A DNA stretch of 64,000 nt from Paenibacillus fonticola DSM 21315 (GCF_000381905.1 NZ_KB907250.1:174493-238492), one strand, 5' to 3'; shown: positions 52,670 to 62,279, counted from the stretch's first letter. Numbers and translations are program-made. The notes: generated by a model not told the origin, from the sequence alone.

Positions 52670-55291
52670 ATGACCCGCAGGCCGTTGGTTCATGCTGTTT
52701 GCTGCTGGATTGCCGGCAGCAGCTTGTCCTGCCTATACAAAGGAACTGTTTTTTGGCTGCTGTGGACAGGAGTGTCGCTGATGATCCCCTTGCTGGGATT
52801 GCTTATCCGCTGTCCATGGAAGAAGCTGCTTATATTTTGGCTTATATTTACTTGCGGAGCCGTTTATTGGTCTTTGACTGATGCTAGAAATGAGAGCAGG
52901 CTGGCCGAAATTTTGGCTGTGGACAGCAGCCGCTCCGGAAATGGCCCCCTCTCTGAAGACGTGCAGGTACTGGTTAAAGGGACTTTAATTTCCGCGGTTG
53001 AAATAGATGGGGACCGGGCAGATTTCACGCTTCGTCTGGATGGTCTGGATGATGTGTCGGTTGCTAGCGAAGAAGGCGTAACGGATGGTATTGAAACGGC
53101 TGAACGGGTGTTTGATGAAGTCCGCGGCGAAAGGCTGGCTGTTCAGGTGCGGCTCGCTTCAATAGAGGAGATACAGATCGCTAAGACATGGCAGAGAGGC
53201 TGGCAGATCGAGGCAAGAGGGAGTCTGGAACGTCCGGGGATCGCCCGGAACTTCGGCGGATTTGATTACCGCAACTATTTGCGAAATCAACGGATTCACT
53301 GGATATTGAAAGCGGCAGGCGCCTCCTCTGTAGAGGTTGCGGCCAGCCATGAATTTAGTCCGGCCTTATGGCTCGGCAAGGTGGATGCCGCTCGAGGGAT
53401 GCTGGGAAATCGTATAGAGCAGCTGTTCCCCGAATGGCAGGCGGGTTACATGAAAGGATTACTGATCGGCTACGCCAGCGAACTGGAGCCTGACAAATAC
53501 GCTCAGTTCTCCCAACTCGGTTTAACGCATATTTTGGCTATTTCCGGCAGTCATGTTGCGATTAATGTCAGCTTAATTTTTAGCCTATTGCGCTTATGCC
53601 GGGTAACCCGGGAAACCTCGCTGCGCATTGTGTTTTGCTTTGTTCCGCTGTATGTGCTAATTACAGGATTTTCACCATCTGTCATCCGGTCAGGATTCAT
53701 GACGATGATCGGTATATATTTAGTTAGCCGGGGCTTGCTTAAAGATGGATTAAACGTCCTTTGTGCCGTGGCGCTGCTCATGCTGTTATGGGAGCCTTAT
53801 TATTTGCTGAATGTCAGCTTTCAGCTTTCTTTTATTGTAACGGCAGGCTTGATCTTGTTCGTCCCGCTGCTGCTGCCTTATCTCAGCTGGCTGCCTGCAA
53901 AACTGTCCGGTGCTGCTGCGATTACGATCGCCGCACAAATCGTCTCCTTTCCTTTGACGATTTATTATTTCAATCAATTTTCGCTGCTGTCCTTAGCGGC
54001 TAACATGCTGCTTGTCCCGCTGATCGGCATGATTACTCTTCCTGCGGGTACAGCTGCATTGCTCCTTAGCGCTCTCTCCTTGCGGTTAGGAACATGGCTG
54101 GCTTATCCTGTACGCCTCTTGAACGAAGCTACCTTTATCGTGACGGAATGGCTAAACGGCCGCAGTGGATTTATGACCTACTGGAAATCTCCGTCAATTT
54201 TATGGATTATCGTATTTTACTGTGCTTTTTATTTGTTGCTCTCCCTGAGGCACCGCAGCAGAATTATGCGGCAAGCCGCCCTTTCGGCCAATGATGATAC
54301 GATGCCGCTTGACGGGCTGCAGGCATCTGCGAGTGCTGCTCCTGTTCGCCCGCAACAGCTTTTGTCCGCAGCGCTTGCAGGGTTGCTGCTTGTGCAATTA
54401 TATTTAGGATATCAGCCTTTAAATGTGAGAGGGAGGGGACATGTGCAATTTATCGACGTAGGTCAGGGAGATTGCACGCTTATTACGACACCGGAAGGGA
54501 AAAATATTCTTGTGGACGGAGGGGGCACCGTATCATTTCGTAAACAAGAGGACACTTGGAGAAATAGGAGAGACCCGTTTGAGGTTGGGGCGAAGATCGT
54601 CGTCCCGTTATTGAAGAAGCGCGGAATCAATCGCTTGGATGCAGTAATTGTTACGCATGGTGATCAGGATCATGCCGGAGGACTACAGGCCGTGCTCGAG
54701 CAGTTTCCGATCGGTGCTCTGCTTATGAATGGAACATTGAGCGGCTCCGCAACGATAGACAAGCTAATGTCAACAGCTGTAAGCAAACAAATTCCGATAT
54801 ATGCAGCAGGGCAAGGAATGCGTCTAAAGATAGATTCATCGACGGTCATGCAATTTCTGTCTCCGGAGTTTCAGGAGTCCGGTCACCGTGAAATTCCCTA
54901 TATTCAGGAGCAAAATCATGAATCGGTCGTGTTCACTCTGTCTATGGCTGGAGCAACCTTTTTATTTACAGGGGACATGGATGAAGCAGCCGAGCAGCAG
55001 GTGCTGGAAGGGGTTGATTTACAGCGGCAGCAGACGGTCGATGTTATGAAAGTTGCGCATCACGGAAGTAAAACCTCAACCTCATTGGAGTGGCTGGAAT
55101 ATTGGCAACCTGCGTCAGTTGTTATTTCGGCGGGAGCATCGAACATTTACGGTCACCCTCACCCGACAGTCGTAGAGCGATTGGAATCCTCCGGAAGTCA
55201 TATTTTTCGGACGGATCAGCAGGGGGAAGTGCAGATAGAGGTGCTAGACGGTAACCTTCGCGCCCGGTTCATGTTGTCTACTTCTGGATGA
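52670..55291 (+). CDS. comEC: ComEC DNA-uptake channel
   Basis: An 873-residue membrane protein that forms the channel for single-stranded DNA in competence. Two N-terminal membrane segments are followed by an OB-like domain (about 95-230), the competence membrane domain (about 240-560, with GLTHILAISGSHVAINV near 284-300) and a C-terminal metallo-beta-lactamase domain (about 600-873, with VTHGDQDHAGG near 661-671, and AHHGS near 802). Length matches ComEC/Rec2 proteins. AAAGGAGAG precedes the ATG. Confidence 0.95.
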   Translation: MTRRPLVHAVCCWIAGSSLSCLYKGTVFWLLWTGVSLMIPLLGLLIRCPWKKLLIFWLIFTCGAVYWSLTDARNESRLAEILAVDSSRSGNGPLSEDVQVLVKGTLISAVEIDGDRADFTLRLDGLDDVSVASEEGVTDGIETAERVFDEVRGERLAVQVRLASIEEIQIAKTWQRGWQIEARGSLERPGIARNFGGFDYRNYLRNQRIHWILKAAGASSVEVAASHEFSPALWLGKVDAARGMLGNRIEQLFPEWQAGYMKGLLIGYASELEPDKYAQFSQLGLTHILAISGSHVAINVSLIFSLLRLCRVTRETSLRIVFCFVPLYVLITGFSPSVIRSGFMTMIGIYLVSRGLLKDGLNVLCAVALLMLLWEPYYLLNVSFQLSFIVTAGLILFVPLLLPYLSWLPAKLSGAAAITIAAQIVSFPLTIYYFNQFSLLSLAANMLLVPLIGMITLPAGTAALLLSALSLRLGTWLAYPVRLLNEATFIVTEWLNGRSGFMTYWKSPSILWIIVFYCAFYLLLSLRHRSRIMRQAALSANDDTMPLDGLQASASAAPVRPQQLLSAALAGLLLVQLYLGYQPLNVRGRGHVQFIDVGQGDCTLITTPEGKNILVDGGGTVSFRKQEDTWRNRRDPFEVGAKIVVPLLKKRGINRLDAVIVTHGDQDHAGGLQAVLEQFPIGALLMNGTLSGSATIDKLMSTAVSKQIPIYAAGQGMRLKIDSSTVMQFLSPEFQESGHREIPYIQEQNHESVVFTLSMAGATFLFTGDMDEAAEQQVLEGVDLQRQQTVDVMKVAHHGSKTSTSLEWLEYWQPASVVISAGASNIYGHPHPTVVERLESSGSHIFRTDQQGEVQIEVLDGNLRARFMLSTSG

Positions 55292-55393
55292 CGGGTCCTA
55301 ATTTTTTTGGTATTCTTAGGTGAGATTTGACATGAGCCGGGTATCATCAAGACCTTGCTACTAAATTTTCCAATAAATAATAGTAACAACATT

Positions 55394-55419
55394 GCAACAT
55401 ATCGCCAGTCGATATCGTC
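55394..55419 (+). promoter_or_regulatory. Candidate ECF sigma promoter, autoregulatory
   Basis: GCAAC (55394-55398) and CGTC (55416-55419) separated by 17 bases, 30 bases before the sigma-factor start. The AAC / CGTC pair is typical of ECF sigma promoters. Confidence 0.55.
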
Positions 55420-55448
55420 TGTAAGGTTGCAAGGAAGGGGGAGCCTTT

Positions 55449-55997
55449 GTGGTGGAGCAGGAACTCATCAGAGCCGCTCAAACGGGCGATCGCGACGCTC
55501 TAATCACCCTATTGCGTGAAATTGAAAATCAAGTGTATCGTACAGCCTATTATATTTTGAATAATGAACAGGATGCGCATGATGCTGCACAGGAAGCACT
55601 GATACGAATTTATACTAAGATTAATTCTTATGAGGAGAAGGCCCAATTTAAAACCTGGGTACAGCGAATTGTAACGAATATTTGTATTGATAAGTTCAGA
55701 AGGAATAAGCCGACGGTATCCATTGAGGAGCACGAGATCGTGTTTGAAGGGAAAGATAATGTTGAGCGTGAAGTGATGTCGGGCTATATCGCGCAGGATA
55801 TCCGTGAGGCGATTGATCAGCTTCCCGAGCATCATCGTTCTGTCGTTGTTTTAAGATATTTGCAGGATTTTTCATATAACGAAATTGCTGAGAGCTTGAA
55901 TTTGCCGCTCAATACGGTGAAATCCTATTTATTCAGGGCGAGGCAGCAGCTTCAGCACTTACTCCAAGATTATCAGAAAGGTGGTGTGTCAGGATGA
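55449..55997 (+). CDS. ECF-type RNA polymerase sigma factor (SigW-like)
   Basis: A 182-residue sigma factor with region 2 (DAHDAAQEALIRIYTKINSY near 43-62, for -10 recognition) and region 4 (YNEIAESLNLPLNTVKSYLFRARQQL near 142-167, for -35 recognition). It overlaps by 4 bases the anti-sigma gene, so synthesis is coupled. The GTG start follows AAGGGGGAG. Candidate own promoter at 55394. It probably handles cell-envelope stress, as do SigW-like factors of Bacillus. The gene lies between comEC and holA, a position seen in paenibacilli. Confidence 0.92.
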   Translation: MVEQELIRAAQTGDRDALITLLREIENQVYRTAYYILNNEQDAHDAAQEALIRIYTKINSYEEKAQFKTWVQRIVTNICIDKFRRNKPTVSIEEHEIVFEGKDNVEREVMSGYIAQDIREAIDQLPEHHRSVVVLRYLQDFSYNEIAESLNLPLNTVKSYLFRARQQLQHLLQDYQKGGVSG

Positions 55998-57199
55998 ATT
56001 GCCCGGAGGCGGTGGAATGGATGCATCGATATATAGACCATGATTTGAATGATGAAGAAACTCCGCTATTGCTGGAGCATATTAGCAGCTGCAGCGACTG
56101 CGCCTATAAATTTGAATTGCTGAACGAGCTTTCGCTTAAACTGAGCGAGCTTCCGGATGTCACACCCCGCTATAGCCTTGTGGACCAGATTATCCCTCAG
56201 CTCGATGAGATCGACCGGGCGCGTTTGGAAGGAGGAAGCGCAGCGGAGCAGGATAGCCTTATTGAGATGATAGCACCGTCTGCCGCAGCGAATTCCCGGA
56301 GTATTCGCAGCCGGCGCGAGAAGCAGGCGACGAAGCGCCACCGCAACATTCGTACAGGTGTGCTCGGCACGGTAGCGGCAGCTGTCATATTGGGGATTTT
56401 TATTACGCAATATGAACCACGAACGGTTCCTAATGCCGATATATCAATGTCTAATAACAGCGCGGACACGGATGTAGAGTCGACAGAGAGCGGGCTTATA
56501 ATGAGAAGTTTCAATGGGGAGGCGGAGAATTCCTCTCAGGTTGGGGATGAGGCAGATGCGAATGCAGGTTCAAAATTAAGGGATGCAGAAGCTGGAGAAG
56601 GTACGACCGGAAAGGATAAGTCATCTTCTGCTGCCGATAATAATATTAATAGAGAGAAGGCGGCTGCCGGCCAGGATGTGAACAAGGAGGGTTCTTCATC
56701 CGATGCCCGCGAGGCTGCACCGGCTGAGGATACGGCAGATTCGGGGCCAGCAGGTTCTATGAACGATACGGAGACTGACAGGCAGGTGAACGAGCCCGCA
56801 CAAAACAGTCCGGTTCAAGACGAGCCGCGGCGAAGTGATTCAACAAACGATGGGGAAGCTAGAGGCAACAACATGGAAATGATGCAGCCAGAATCGCAAT
56901 CCCTGGCACCTGCCCAGCAATATGGCATTACAAATATGACAGCTTACGAGGAATGGAATTCCCCCGACGGCATGCATCTTGCGATACTGCAGGGCGATCA
57001 TTTGTATATTTATAAAGTGAACGGCGGGGAACAGCAGCTTATTGCTGATCAACAGGTGAAGGGCGCATGGGTTAAAGGAGAATGGTCGAGCGACGGCACC
57101 AAATTCACCTATGAGGCAGAGGATGCCGGCTCTATAACGAAGCATTCTTTAGAGGCCAAATCATCCACAGACGCGGAAAATTCGTCTCAAAATCAGTAA
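55994..57199 (+). CDS. Membrane anti-sigma factor with zinc finger (zf-HC2)
   Basis: A 401-residue protein with an N-terminal cytoplasmic zinc-finger anti-sigma domain (H29-x3-C33-x2-C36 in HISSCSDC, with C3 as possible fourth ligand), one membrane segment at about 119-138 (LGTVAAAVILGIFITQ) and a long extracellular part. Residues about 150-310 are low-complexity and rich in Asp, Glu, Asn, Ser and Ala; the last 90 residues look folded (YEEWNSPDGMHLAILQGDHLY). It should hold the preceding sigma factor at the membrane until stress triggers proteolysis. Confidence 0.88.
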   Translation: MNCPEAVEWMHRYIDHDLNDEETPLLLEHISSCSDCAYKFELLNELSLKLSELPDVTPRYSLVDQIIPQLDEIDRARLEGGSAAEQDSLIEMIAPSAAANSRSIRSRREKQATKRHRNIRTGVLGTVAAAVILGIFITQYEPRTVPNADISMSNNSADTDVESTESGLIMRSFNGEAENSSQVGDEADANAGSKLRDAEAGEGTTGKDKSSSAADNNINREKAAAGQDVNKEGSSSDAREAAPAEDTADSGPAGSMNDTETDRQVNEPAQNSPVQDEPRRSDSTNDGEARGNNMEMMQPESQSLAPAQQYGITNMTAYEEWNSPDGMHLAILQGDHLYIYKVNGGEQQLIADQQVKGAWVKGEWSSDGTKFTYEAEDAGSITKHSLEAKSSTDAENSSQNQ

Positions 57200-57543
57200 T
57201 CAAGCACAATTTCAAGAGATATGGAATAGGTTATATATATATAAGAGAAATATAGAGAAATGAAAGACCCTGATCGTCGTATGACCGCCGGCGGGAAAGT
57301 TTCTAGAGCTTTTCAGCCCGCGTTTATATAGATGCTCCGGGACAAAGGGACCTGACGGCCTGACGGCTGAGGTCCTTTTGTTTGTGCTACGGTATAAGTC
57401 AGCTTGATCTTGGGGCAGGGAACTGCATTTGGACGAAACCCGTATTTCAAAGTATCATAGTATTATGTAATGAACTTGAATGGCACGACGAATCAAGCAT
57501 CGCCGCTGCCGAGGATTACTGGTGAGATGAGAGGGGAAGCCGA
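57200..57543. other. Intergenic region before holA
   Basis: 344 bases without a gene. It contains a TA-dinucleotide run near 57231, a CGGCGGG...CAGCCCGCG pairing (about 57290-57322) that could be a leader hairpin, and a terminator at 57344. It matched no riboswitch class I know. Confidence 0.5.
57344..57381 (+). terminator. Terminator of the sigma/anti-sigma operon
   Basis: AAAGGGACCT (57344-57353) pairs with AGGTCCTTTT (57370-57379) with one bulged base, followed by GTTTG. Confidence 0.7.
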
Positions 57544-58563
57544 GTGGATATTAAAACGGCGGTCAAGGAAATCAAGCAGGGGCGTATATCCCCTTTATAT
57601 GTATGTTACGGGACGGAAAAATACCAAATCAACGAATTCATCGCTTTACTTGAGAAGCATGTCGTCGACGAGGAGCAGCGCGACTTTGCCTTCGCTGCCT
57701 TCGATTTGGCCGAAACGCCAATTGAGGCGGTGGTCGAAGAAGCAGAGACTTTGCCGTTTCTCGTGCCGCGCAAGCTGATCGTGGTCAAGGATGCGGCGTT
57801 GTTTACGGCGGGGAGGGACGGCGGAAAAATAGAGCATAAGCTGGAATCGTTAACCGCTTATATGGCCAATCCAGCCGAATACAGTGTCATTGTATTCGTC
57901 GTTCAGGGAGAGAAGCTTGACGAGCGGAAGAAGATCGTAAAGGCCATTAAAGCTTCAGGGACAGTGCTCTCGTTTATGCCGCTTGGCGCGGGGGAACTCG
58001 TGCAGTGGGTTGTCAAACAAGCGGAGAAAAGAGGCTGCCGCATCAGCGGTGAGGTAGCGGAATCGTTAATTGCCGCCAGCGGTGTCCAGATGTCTGTGCT
58101 GGCTATCGAGCTGGACAAGCTGTGTCTGTATGCCGGATCTGGCGGAGTAATTGATCAGGGGGCCGTTGATCAGCTAGTGGTGCGAAGCACGGAGCAAAAT
58201 GTTTTTGCCATGGTGGAGTTCATTGCCGGGCTTAAGCTGGAGCAGGCGCTGAATATTTTTTATGAGCTGCTGAAACAGCGTGAAGAGCCGATTAAAATTG
58301 CCGCGCTGATCGCGCGCCAATTCCGGATTATGCTGCAAGTAAAGGAATTGGGCCGGCAAAGCTACTCGCAGCAGCAAATGGCTTCACAGCTTGGGCTTCA
58401 TCCGTATGCGGTGAAGATTGCCGGGGACCAGGCTCGGCGATTTGACACAGCCAAGCTGCGTGAAGTGCTGTCCGAGCTGGCCCAGCTGGATTATAAAATG
58501 AAGAGCGGCGGCATTGACAAAGTGCTCGGCCTGGAGCTTTTTTTGCTGAAGCTGGGCGCATAG
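57544..58563 (+). CDS. holA: DNA polymerase III subunit delta
   Basis: A 339-residue clamp-loader subunit that opens the beta clamp during replication. The N-terminal segment ISPLYVCYGTEKYQINEFI (about 15-33) and the C-terminal helical collar domain (REEPIKIAALIARQFRIMLQ near 245-264) are typical of HolA. Length agrees with the family (about 340). GTG start with GAGGGGAAG upstream. It is convergent with rpsT, as in Bacillus. Confidence 0.93.
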   Translation: MDIKTAVKEIKQGRISPLYVCYGTEKYQINEFIALLEKHVVDEEQRDFAFAAFDLAETPIEAVVEEAETLPFLVPRKLIVVKDAALFTAGRDGGKIEHKLESLTAYMANPAEYSVIVFVVQGEKLDERKKIVKAIKASGTVLSFMPLGAGELVQWVVKQAEKRGCRISGEVAESLIAASGVQMSVLAIELDKLCLYAGSGGVIDQGAVDQLVVRSTEQNVFAMVEFIAGLKLEQALNIFYELLKQREEPIKIAALIARQFRIMLQVKELGRQSYSQQQMASQLGLHPYAVKIAGDQARRFDTAKLREVLSELAQLDYKMKSGGIDKVLGLELFLLKLGA

Positions 58564-58603
58564 CTCTGCTCATCAATCCGCCGGGAAAAGCCCGCCATTG
58601 CGC

Positions 58604-58637
58604 CAAAAAAACCTGAACATCATTTGTTCAGGTTTCT
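58604..58637. terminator. Bidirectional terminator between holA and rpsT
   Basis: AAACCTGAACA (58609-58619) and TGTTCAGGTTT (58625-58635), with A-run and T-run on the two sides. Confidence 0.88.
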
Positions 58638-58665
58638 TTGAGCTTAAGTTTATAAATAACGGCGC

Positions 58666-58938
58666 TTACGCTTGAGCGGTAAGGGCGTTTAATTTTTTAG
58701 CCAAGCGGGATTTCTTACGGGCAGCAGCGTTTTTGTGGACCAGACCTTTAGTAACGGCTTTGTCCAATTTTTTAGCAGCTGCAGCAAAAGCAGTTTTAGC
58801 TGCTTCTACTTCATTGTTTGCCAGAGCGGTGTCGGCAGCTTTAACAGCAGTACGCAGAGCGGACTTTTGCGAAGCGTTCAACGCACGGCGTTTGTCGTTA
58901 GTTTTCACACGTTTAATAGCGGATTTAATGTTTGGCAT
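58666..58938 (-). CDS. rpsT: 30S ribosomal protein S20
   Basis: A 90-residue basic protein of the small ribosomal subunit that binds 16S r[21 protein letters not shown] opens the protein, and [18 protein letters not shown] near 66-83 is the conserved C-terminal part. ATG 58938 is the start because AGGAGGTG lies 6 bases upstream; an in-frame ATG at 58968 would add 10 residues. Convergent with holA and divergent from gpr, the usual Firmicute arrangement. Confidence 0.97.
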   Translation of the reverse strand: MPNIKSAIKRVKTNDKRRALNASQKSALRTAVKAADTALANNEVEAAKTAFAAAAKKLDKAVTKGLVHKNAAARKKSRLAKKLNALTAQA

Positions 58939-58992
58939 TGCATTCACCTCCTGTAAAGCAAATATCATCCCAGATGATTCACAACTTAAAAT

Positions 58993-59021
58993 ATTTTATC
59001 ACGCAGCAAAGTAAAATGCAA
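58993..59021 (-). promoter_or_regulatory. Sigma-A promoter of rpsT
   Basis: On the minus strand TTGCAT (59016-59021), 17-base spacer, TAAAAT (58993-58998), 55 bases upstream of the start codon. Confidence 0.6.
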
Positions 59022-59048
59022 TAAATTCATCATAAAGAAAAGACGCTT

Positions 59049-59078
59049 GCATAATGTCTAGCATCCTCCCGCACAATA
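59049..59078 (+). promoter_or_regulatory. Candidate sigma-G promoter of gpr
   Basis: GCATA (59049-59053), 18-base spacer, CACAATA (59072-59078) is close to the forespore sigma-G consensus. gpr is known to be a forespore gene in Bacillus. Confidence 0.5.
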
Positions 59079-59111
59079 TAAGGAGACAATGGAAAGGGAG
59101 GTCTTTCTGAC

Positions 59112-60125
59112 ATGAATTTGGATTTACGGCAGTATTCCGTACGTACCGATTTGGCAGTGGAGTCTAAAGAGCTTGCGGAAACGATTCACGGCGGACCGGT
59201 ATCTGGTGTGGATGAAGAAGTTACGGAACAGGATGGCATTAAAATTACACGGCTGGATGTGAACAATGAACAGGCTGCACGGCAATTAGGCCGGCTAAAG
59301 GGGCATTACGTCACTCTGGAGGTGCCGGGCCTGCGCAGCCATGACAGTGAGCTTCAGGAGAGGGTATCCGCAGCGTTTTCCAAAGAGTTCGATCATTTTC
59401 TGCAGAAAATAGGGATCCCCGCAAACGCCACCATATTAATTGTCGGCTTGGGCAATTGGAACGTAACCCCCGATGCACTAGGGCCGCTTGTTGTAGAAAA
59501 TGCGATCGTGACCCGGCATTATTTTGAACTTACGCCTGATCAAGTAGCGCCGGGGTACCGGGAAGTCAGCGCCATCGCTCCCGGGGTTCTCGGCATCACC
59601 GGTATCGAGTCCAGCGAAATTGTACAGGGCATCGTAGACCGGACCAAGCCGGATGTCATTGTTGCGATCGACGCCCTGGCTTCCAGATCGTTAGAACGGA
59701 TCAATACGACGATCCAAATTGCGGATATCGGCATTCACCCGGGTTCAGGCATAGGGAATAAGCGTAAAGGATTGACGAAAGAAATTATGGGCATTCCGTG
59801 CATTGCTATAGGCGTTCCGACCGTGTGCTATGCGTCAACCATTGTGAATAATGTGTTCGATATGATGATCTCGCATTTTAATGGAGAGGGCAGTGTAGGC
59901 GAGGGAACTACGAAGCGCATCATGGGATTGCTGACAGATTTGAATGAAGGGGAAAGATTAGGACTGGTTAGAGAAGTGCTGGAGCCGCTAGGGCATGATC
60001 TCATCGTGACTCCGAAGGAGATTGACGAGTTTATTGAGGACATTGCCAATGTTATCGCCAGCGGACTGAATATCTCTCTGCATCAAGCGGTAGACAAAGA
60101 TAACGTTGCCGCCCACACCCACTAA
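59112..60125 (+). CDS. gpr: Spore germination protease GPR
   Basis: A 337-residue endopeptidase that degrades small acid-soluble spore proteins during germination. It is made as a zymogen; the sequence RTDLAVES at 11-18 matches the processing-site motif of the family, so the first 10-15 residues are the propeptide. IVGLGNWNVTPDALGP near 115-130 and PDVIVAIDALASRS near 176-189 are conserved blocks. AAAGGGAGG precedes the ATG. It is followed by spoIIP, as in Bacillus. Confidence 0.96.
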   Translation: MNLDLRQYSVRTDLAVESKELAETIHGGPVSGVDEEVTEQDGIKITRLDVNNEQAARQLGRLKGHYVTLEVPGLRSHDSELQERVSAAFSKEFDHFLQKIGIPANATILIVGLGNWNVTPDALGPLVVENAIVTRHYFELTPDQVAPGYREVSAIAPGVLGITGIESSEIVQGIVDRTKPDVIVAIDALASRSLERINTTIQIADIGIHPGSGIGNKRKGLTKEIMGIPCIAIGVPTVCYASTIVNNVFDMMISHFNGEGSVGEGTTKRIMGLLTDLNEGERLGLVREVLEPLGHDLIVTPKEIDEFIEDIANVIASGLNISLHQAVDKDNVAAHTH

Positions 60126-60138
60126 CGTAAACACAATG

Positions 60139-60170
60139 GCCCGCTCCTGTTTTCAGGCAGCGGGCTTCTT
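60139..60170 (+). terminator. Terminator after gpr
   Basis: GCCCGCTCCTG (60139-60149), loop TTTT, CAGG-C-AGCGGGC (60154-60165), then TTCTT. Confidence 0.8.
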
Positions 60171-60339
60171 GTGATTTACACACGGTTTTCTTTCGTTAAA
60201 AGCCTATGAAGCTGGTAAATCTAGCGAATTTTATTTTTTTGTGAGAATGAGAGTTCTACTTTGCCGAATAGGTTCATAGATTTGAATAAATCTTTAAGAC
60301 GAACTTCACTTACTTCGGCTGAAGGAGGGCTTTGCAGAA

Positions 60340-61638
60340 ATGAAAGGATTCAGAACTTGGAATGTGGCTCAATGGAGACGGAATCTGATACGCGTGCTCG
60401 CAATGGGACAAACTTTTTTGCTGTTGTTGTTTTTGTCTATCGTATTTTTTATATTGCTCGGGGTGGCCGGCATTGCGGAAAAGCAACTGAACACTTCCCC
60501 CGTATCCTCCATGAAAGGATTGGCCTCCTCGTTATCCAGCCGATTTTTTATCAGCATGCTTGGAATGGAATTGCCTCATATGGTGCCGGAAAAGGAGATG
60601 AGCGCTTTTTCCGGAAAGCAAATGACGAATTTTGTATTTCAGCTGCTTACGGATGTGAATCCGTCTGATCCTAAAAGTCTCGTTGCCCGGGAAGTACCGG
60701 GCCTTGGGGCGGACAGTCCGATACTGCTTCGTACGGGTTCGGGAAATACAACCGTTCAGGCTCCAGAGGATTATCGCCCTGGAGCTGGCGCAGACGGAAG
60801 CAGCCCCGATCATCCCGAGCCGGGGGACGGCGGTGAGCCCGATCAAGTCCCGATTACACCGGCAACACCGACAGCGCCCGATTCCGCCAACAAACCAGAT
60901 ACGCACCCGATCGCCCCGGGATACAAAAATATCGTTATGGTCTATCACTCGCATCCCCAGGAATCGTTTAATCCGCTCCTCGGTACAGATATTTCAAACC
61001 CTAGCTCTGCTCAGAAGACGTTAAGCGTAGGACTGGTTGGGGACGCTTTGGCCAAGGAGCTTGAACATAGAGGTGTTGCTGCATTGCACGCCTATGAAAA
61101 TTACGCAGCCACGGTACAAAACTACAGCTACAATTACTCCTACAAGTATTCAAGGCAAACTGTAAAGGAAGCGATGTCCCAAAACGGTAAACTGGAATAT
61201 TTCATAGATATTCACCGGGATTCTCAGCGGCATGACAAGACCACGACTAGCATTGACGGCGTTTCCTATGCGCAGGTCTATTTCATCATAGGGCATGGAA
61301 ATGAAAGTTGGCGGGAAAATGAGGCTTTTGCCAGCTCCATTCATGAGCGGTTAGAGAAGTCTCATCCCGGAATATCACGCGGGATTTGGGGCAAAACTGC
61401 ATCACAAGGCAACGGCGAATATAACCAATCCCTCTCGCCTCGGAGTGTTCTGATTGAAATCGGCGGAATCGATAACACCAAGGAAGAACTGGAGCGTACA
61501 GCGGGAGTATTAGCGGGAATTATCGCGGATATTTATTGGGAAGGCCAACAGGCGGAAAAGGCGGGATCTCTTACAAAAGGCCAGATGAAACAGGGTGGAG
61601 GACAGCAGCAGGCTGCAGCGGGCAATCATTCCGGCTGA
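60340..61638 (+). CDS. spoIIP: Stage II sporulation protein P
   Basis: A 432-residue membrane-anchored peptidoglycan amidase/endopeptidase that, with SpoIID and SpoIIM, thins septal wall during engulfment. A membrane segment lies at about 24-48, then a proline-rich linker (about 140-190) and the catalytic domain (about 195-415) with MVYHSHPQESF near 200-210 and FIDIHRDSQR near 289-298, which carry the zinc-site residues. The C-terminus is rich in Gln and Gly. AGGAGGG precedes the ATG. Mother-cell expression is expected. Confidence 0.95.
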   Translation: MKGFRTWNVAQWRRNLIRVLAMGQTFLLLLFLSIVFFILLGVAGIAEKQLNTSPVSSMKGLASSLSSRFFISMLGMELPHMVPEKEMSAFSGKQMTNFVFQLLTDVNPSDPKSLVAREVPGLGADSPILLRTGSGNTTVQAPEDYRPGAGADGSSPDHPEPGDGGEPDQVPITPATPTAPDSANKPDTHPIAPGYKNIVMVYHSHPQESFNPLLGTDISNPSSAQKTLSVGLVGDALAKELEHRGVAALHAYENYAATVQNYSYNYSYKYSRQTVKEAMSQNGKLEYFIDIHRDSQRHDKTTTSIDGVSYAQVYFIIGHGNESWRENEAFASSIHERLEKSHPGISRGIWGKTASQGNGEYNQSLSPRSVLIEIGGIDNTKEELERTAGVLAGIIADIYWEGQQAEKAGSLTKGQMKQGGGQQQAAAGNHSG

Positions 61639-61663
61639 AGCAAATTGGAAGGGGGAGCGAAGG

Positions 61664-62119
61664 TTGGCAAAAGCGATGAGAAAATCATTATTTTATGGAA
61701 TTATCCTTATAGCCGGAGTGACGCTCGGCATGCAGTTGGCCGAAACTGGAGCAAGCCGGATTAGCGGGCCTGTTTCCGGAGGGGGAGGGATACAGCAGCC
61801 GGCGAATCAGGTTTACGAGGGAGATACTGACGCTTCATGGAATGGAGCGCAGCGGGGGGATGCGGCAAGGCCGATGCCCGCTACTCAGGAAGGGGCGCTG
61901 TCCTCGCCGGTCAGCAGTCCTGCCTATGATGAGCTGTCGGGGTGGACGTCATTTCAGCCGCCCGCTCCCGAGCAGCTGCTGACACCCGATCGCTTGCTGC
62001 TGCCCGTCCCGGAGCAGGCCTCTGTTGATCGTATTGCTGACAAAACGGCCAACTTGCTGCAGCAGGTATCCAAACGCGGCATCTATTGGATCGCCTCGCT
62101 TTTTACTTCGGATGAATAG
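61664..62119 (+). CDS. yqxA: YqxA-like (DUF3679) membrane protein
   Basis: A 151-residue protein with one N-terminal membrane segment (about 9-28, LFYGIILIAGVTLGMQLA) and a variable outer part. In Bacillus yqxA directly follows spoIIP; position and the N-terminal segment support the call, though overall similarity cannot be judged by eye. TTG 61664 is chosen as start because AAGGGGGAG lies 7 bases upstream; ATG 61676 is possible. Function unknown. The gene downstream in relatives is lepA, not seen here. Confidence 0.7.
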   Translation: MAKAMRKSLFYGIILIAGVTLGMQLAETGASRISGPVSGGGGIQQPANQVYEGDTDASWNGAQRGDAARPMPATQEGALSSPVSSPAYDELSGWTSFQPPAPEQLLTPDRLLLPVPEQASVDRIADKTANLLQQVSKRGIYWIASLFTSDE

Positions 62120-62279
62120 CCAAGGTGCATGCGGCTAGCCTGGTTCTGATGCAAAAAAATGAAGTTTTATGGATCGGGATTAATTTGTTATAATAAAGTT
62201 ATATTTGTTATGATCGAAGGAATTCAAGTGACCGATTTATACAAGTAAACTTTATGTGGATGTCCGGAGGTAATAATCA

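Noticed and set aside
57290..57380. Possible riboswitch before holA
   Set aside because: Paired segments and a terminator are present, but the sequence did not fit any riboswitch consensus I know, and a simple operon terminator explains it.
60261..60668. Plus-strand 135-codon frame over the spoIIP start
   Set aside because: Out of frame with spoIIP, which has a good ribosome site, membrane anchor and catalytic motifs.
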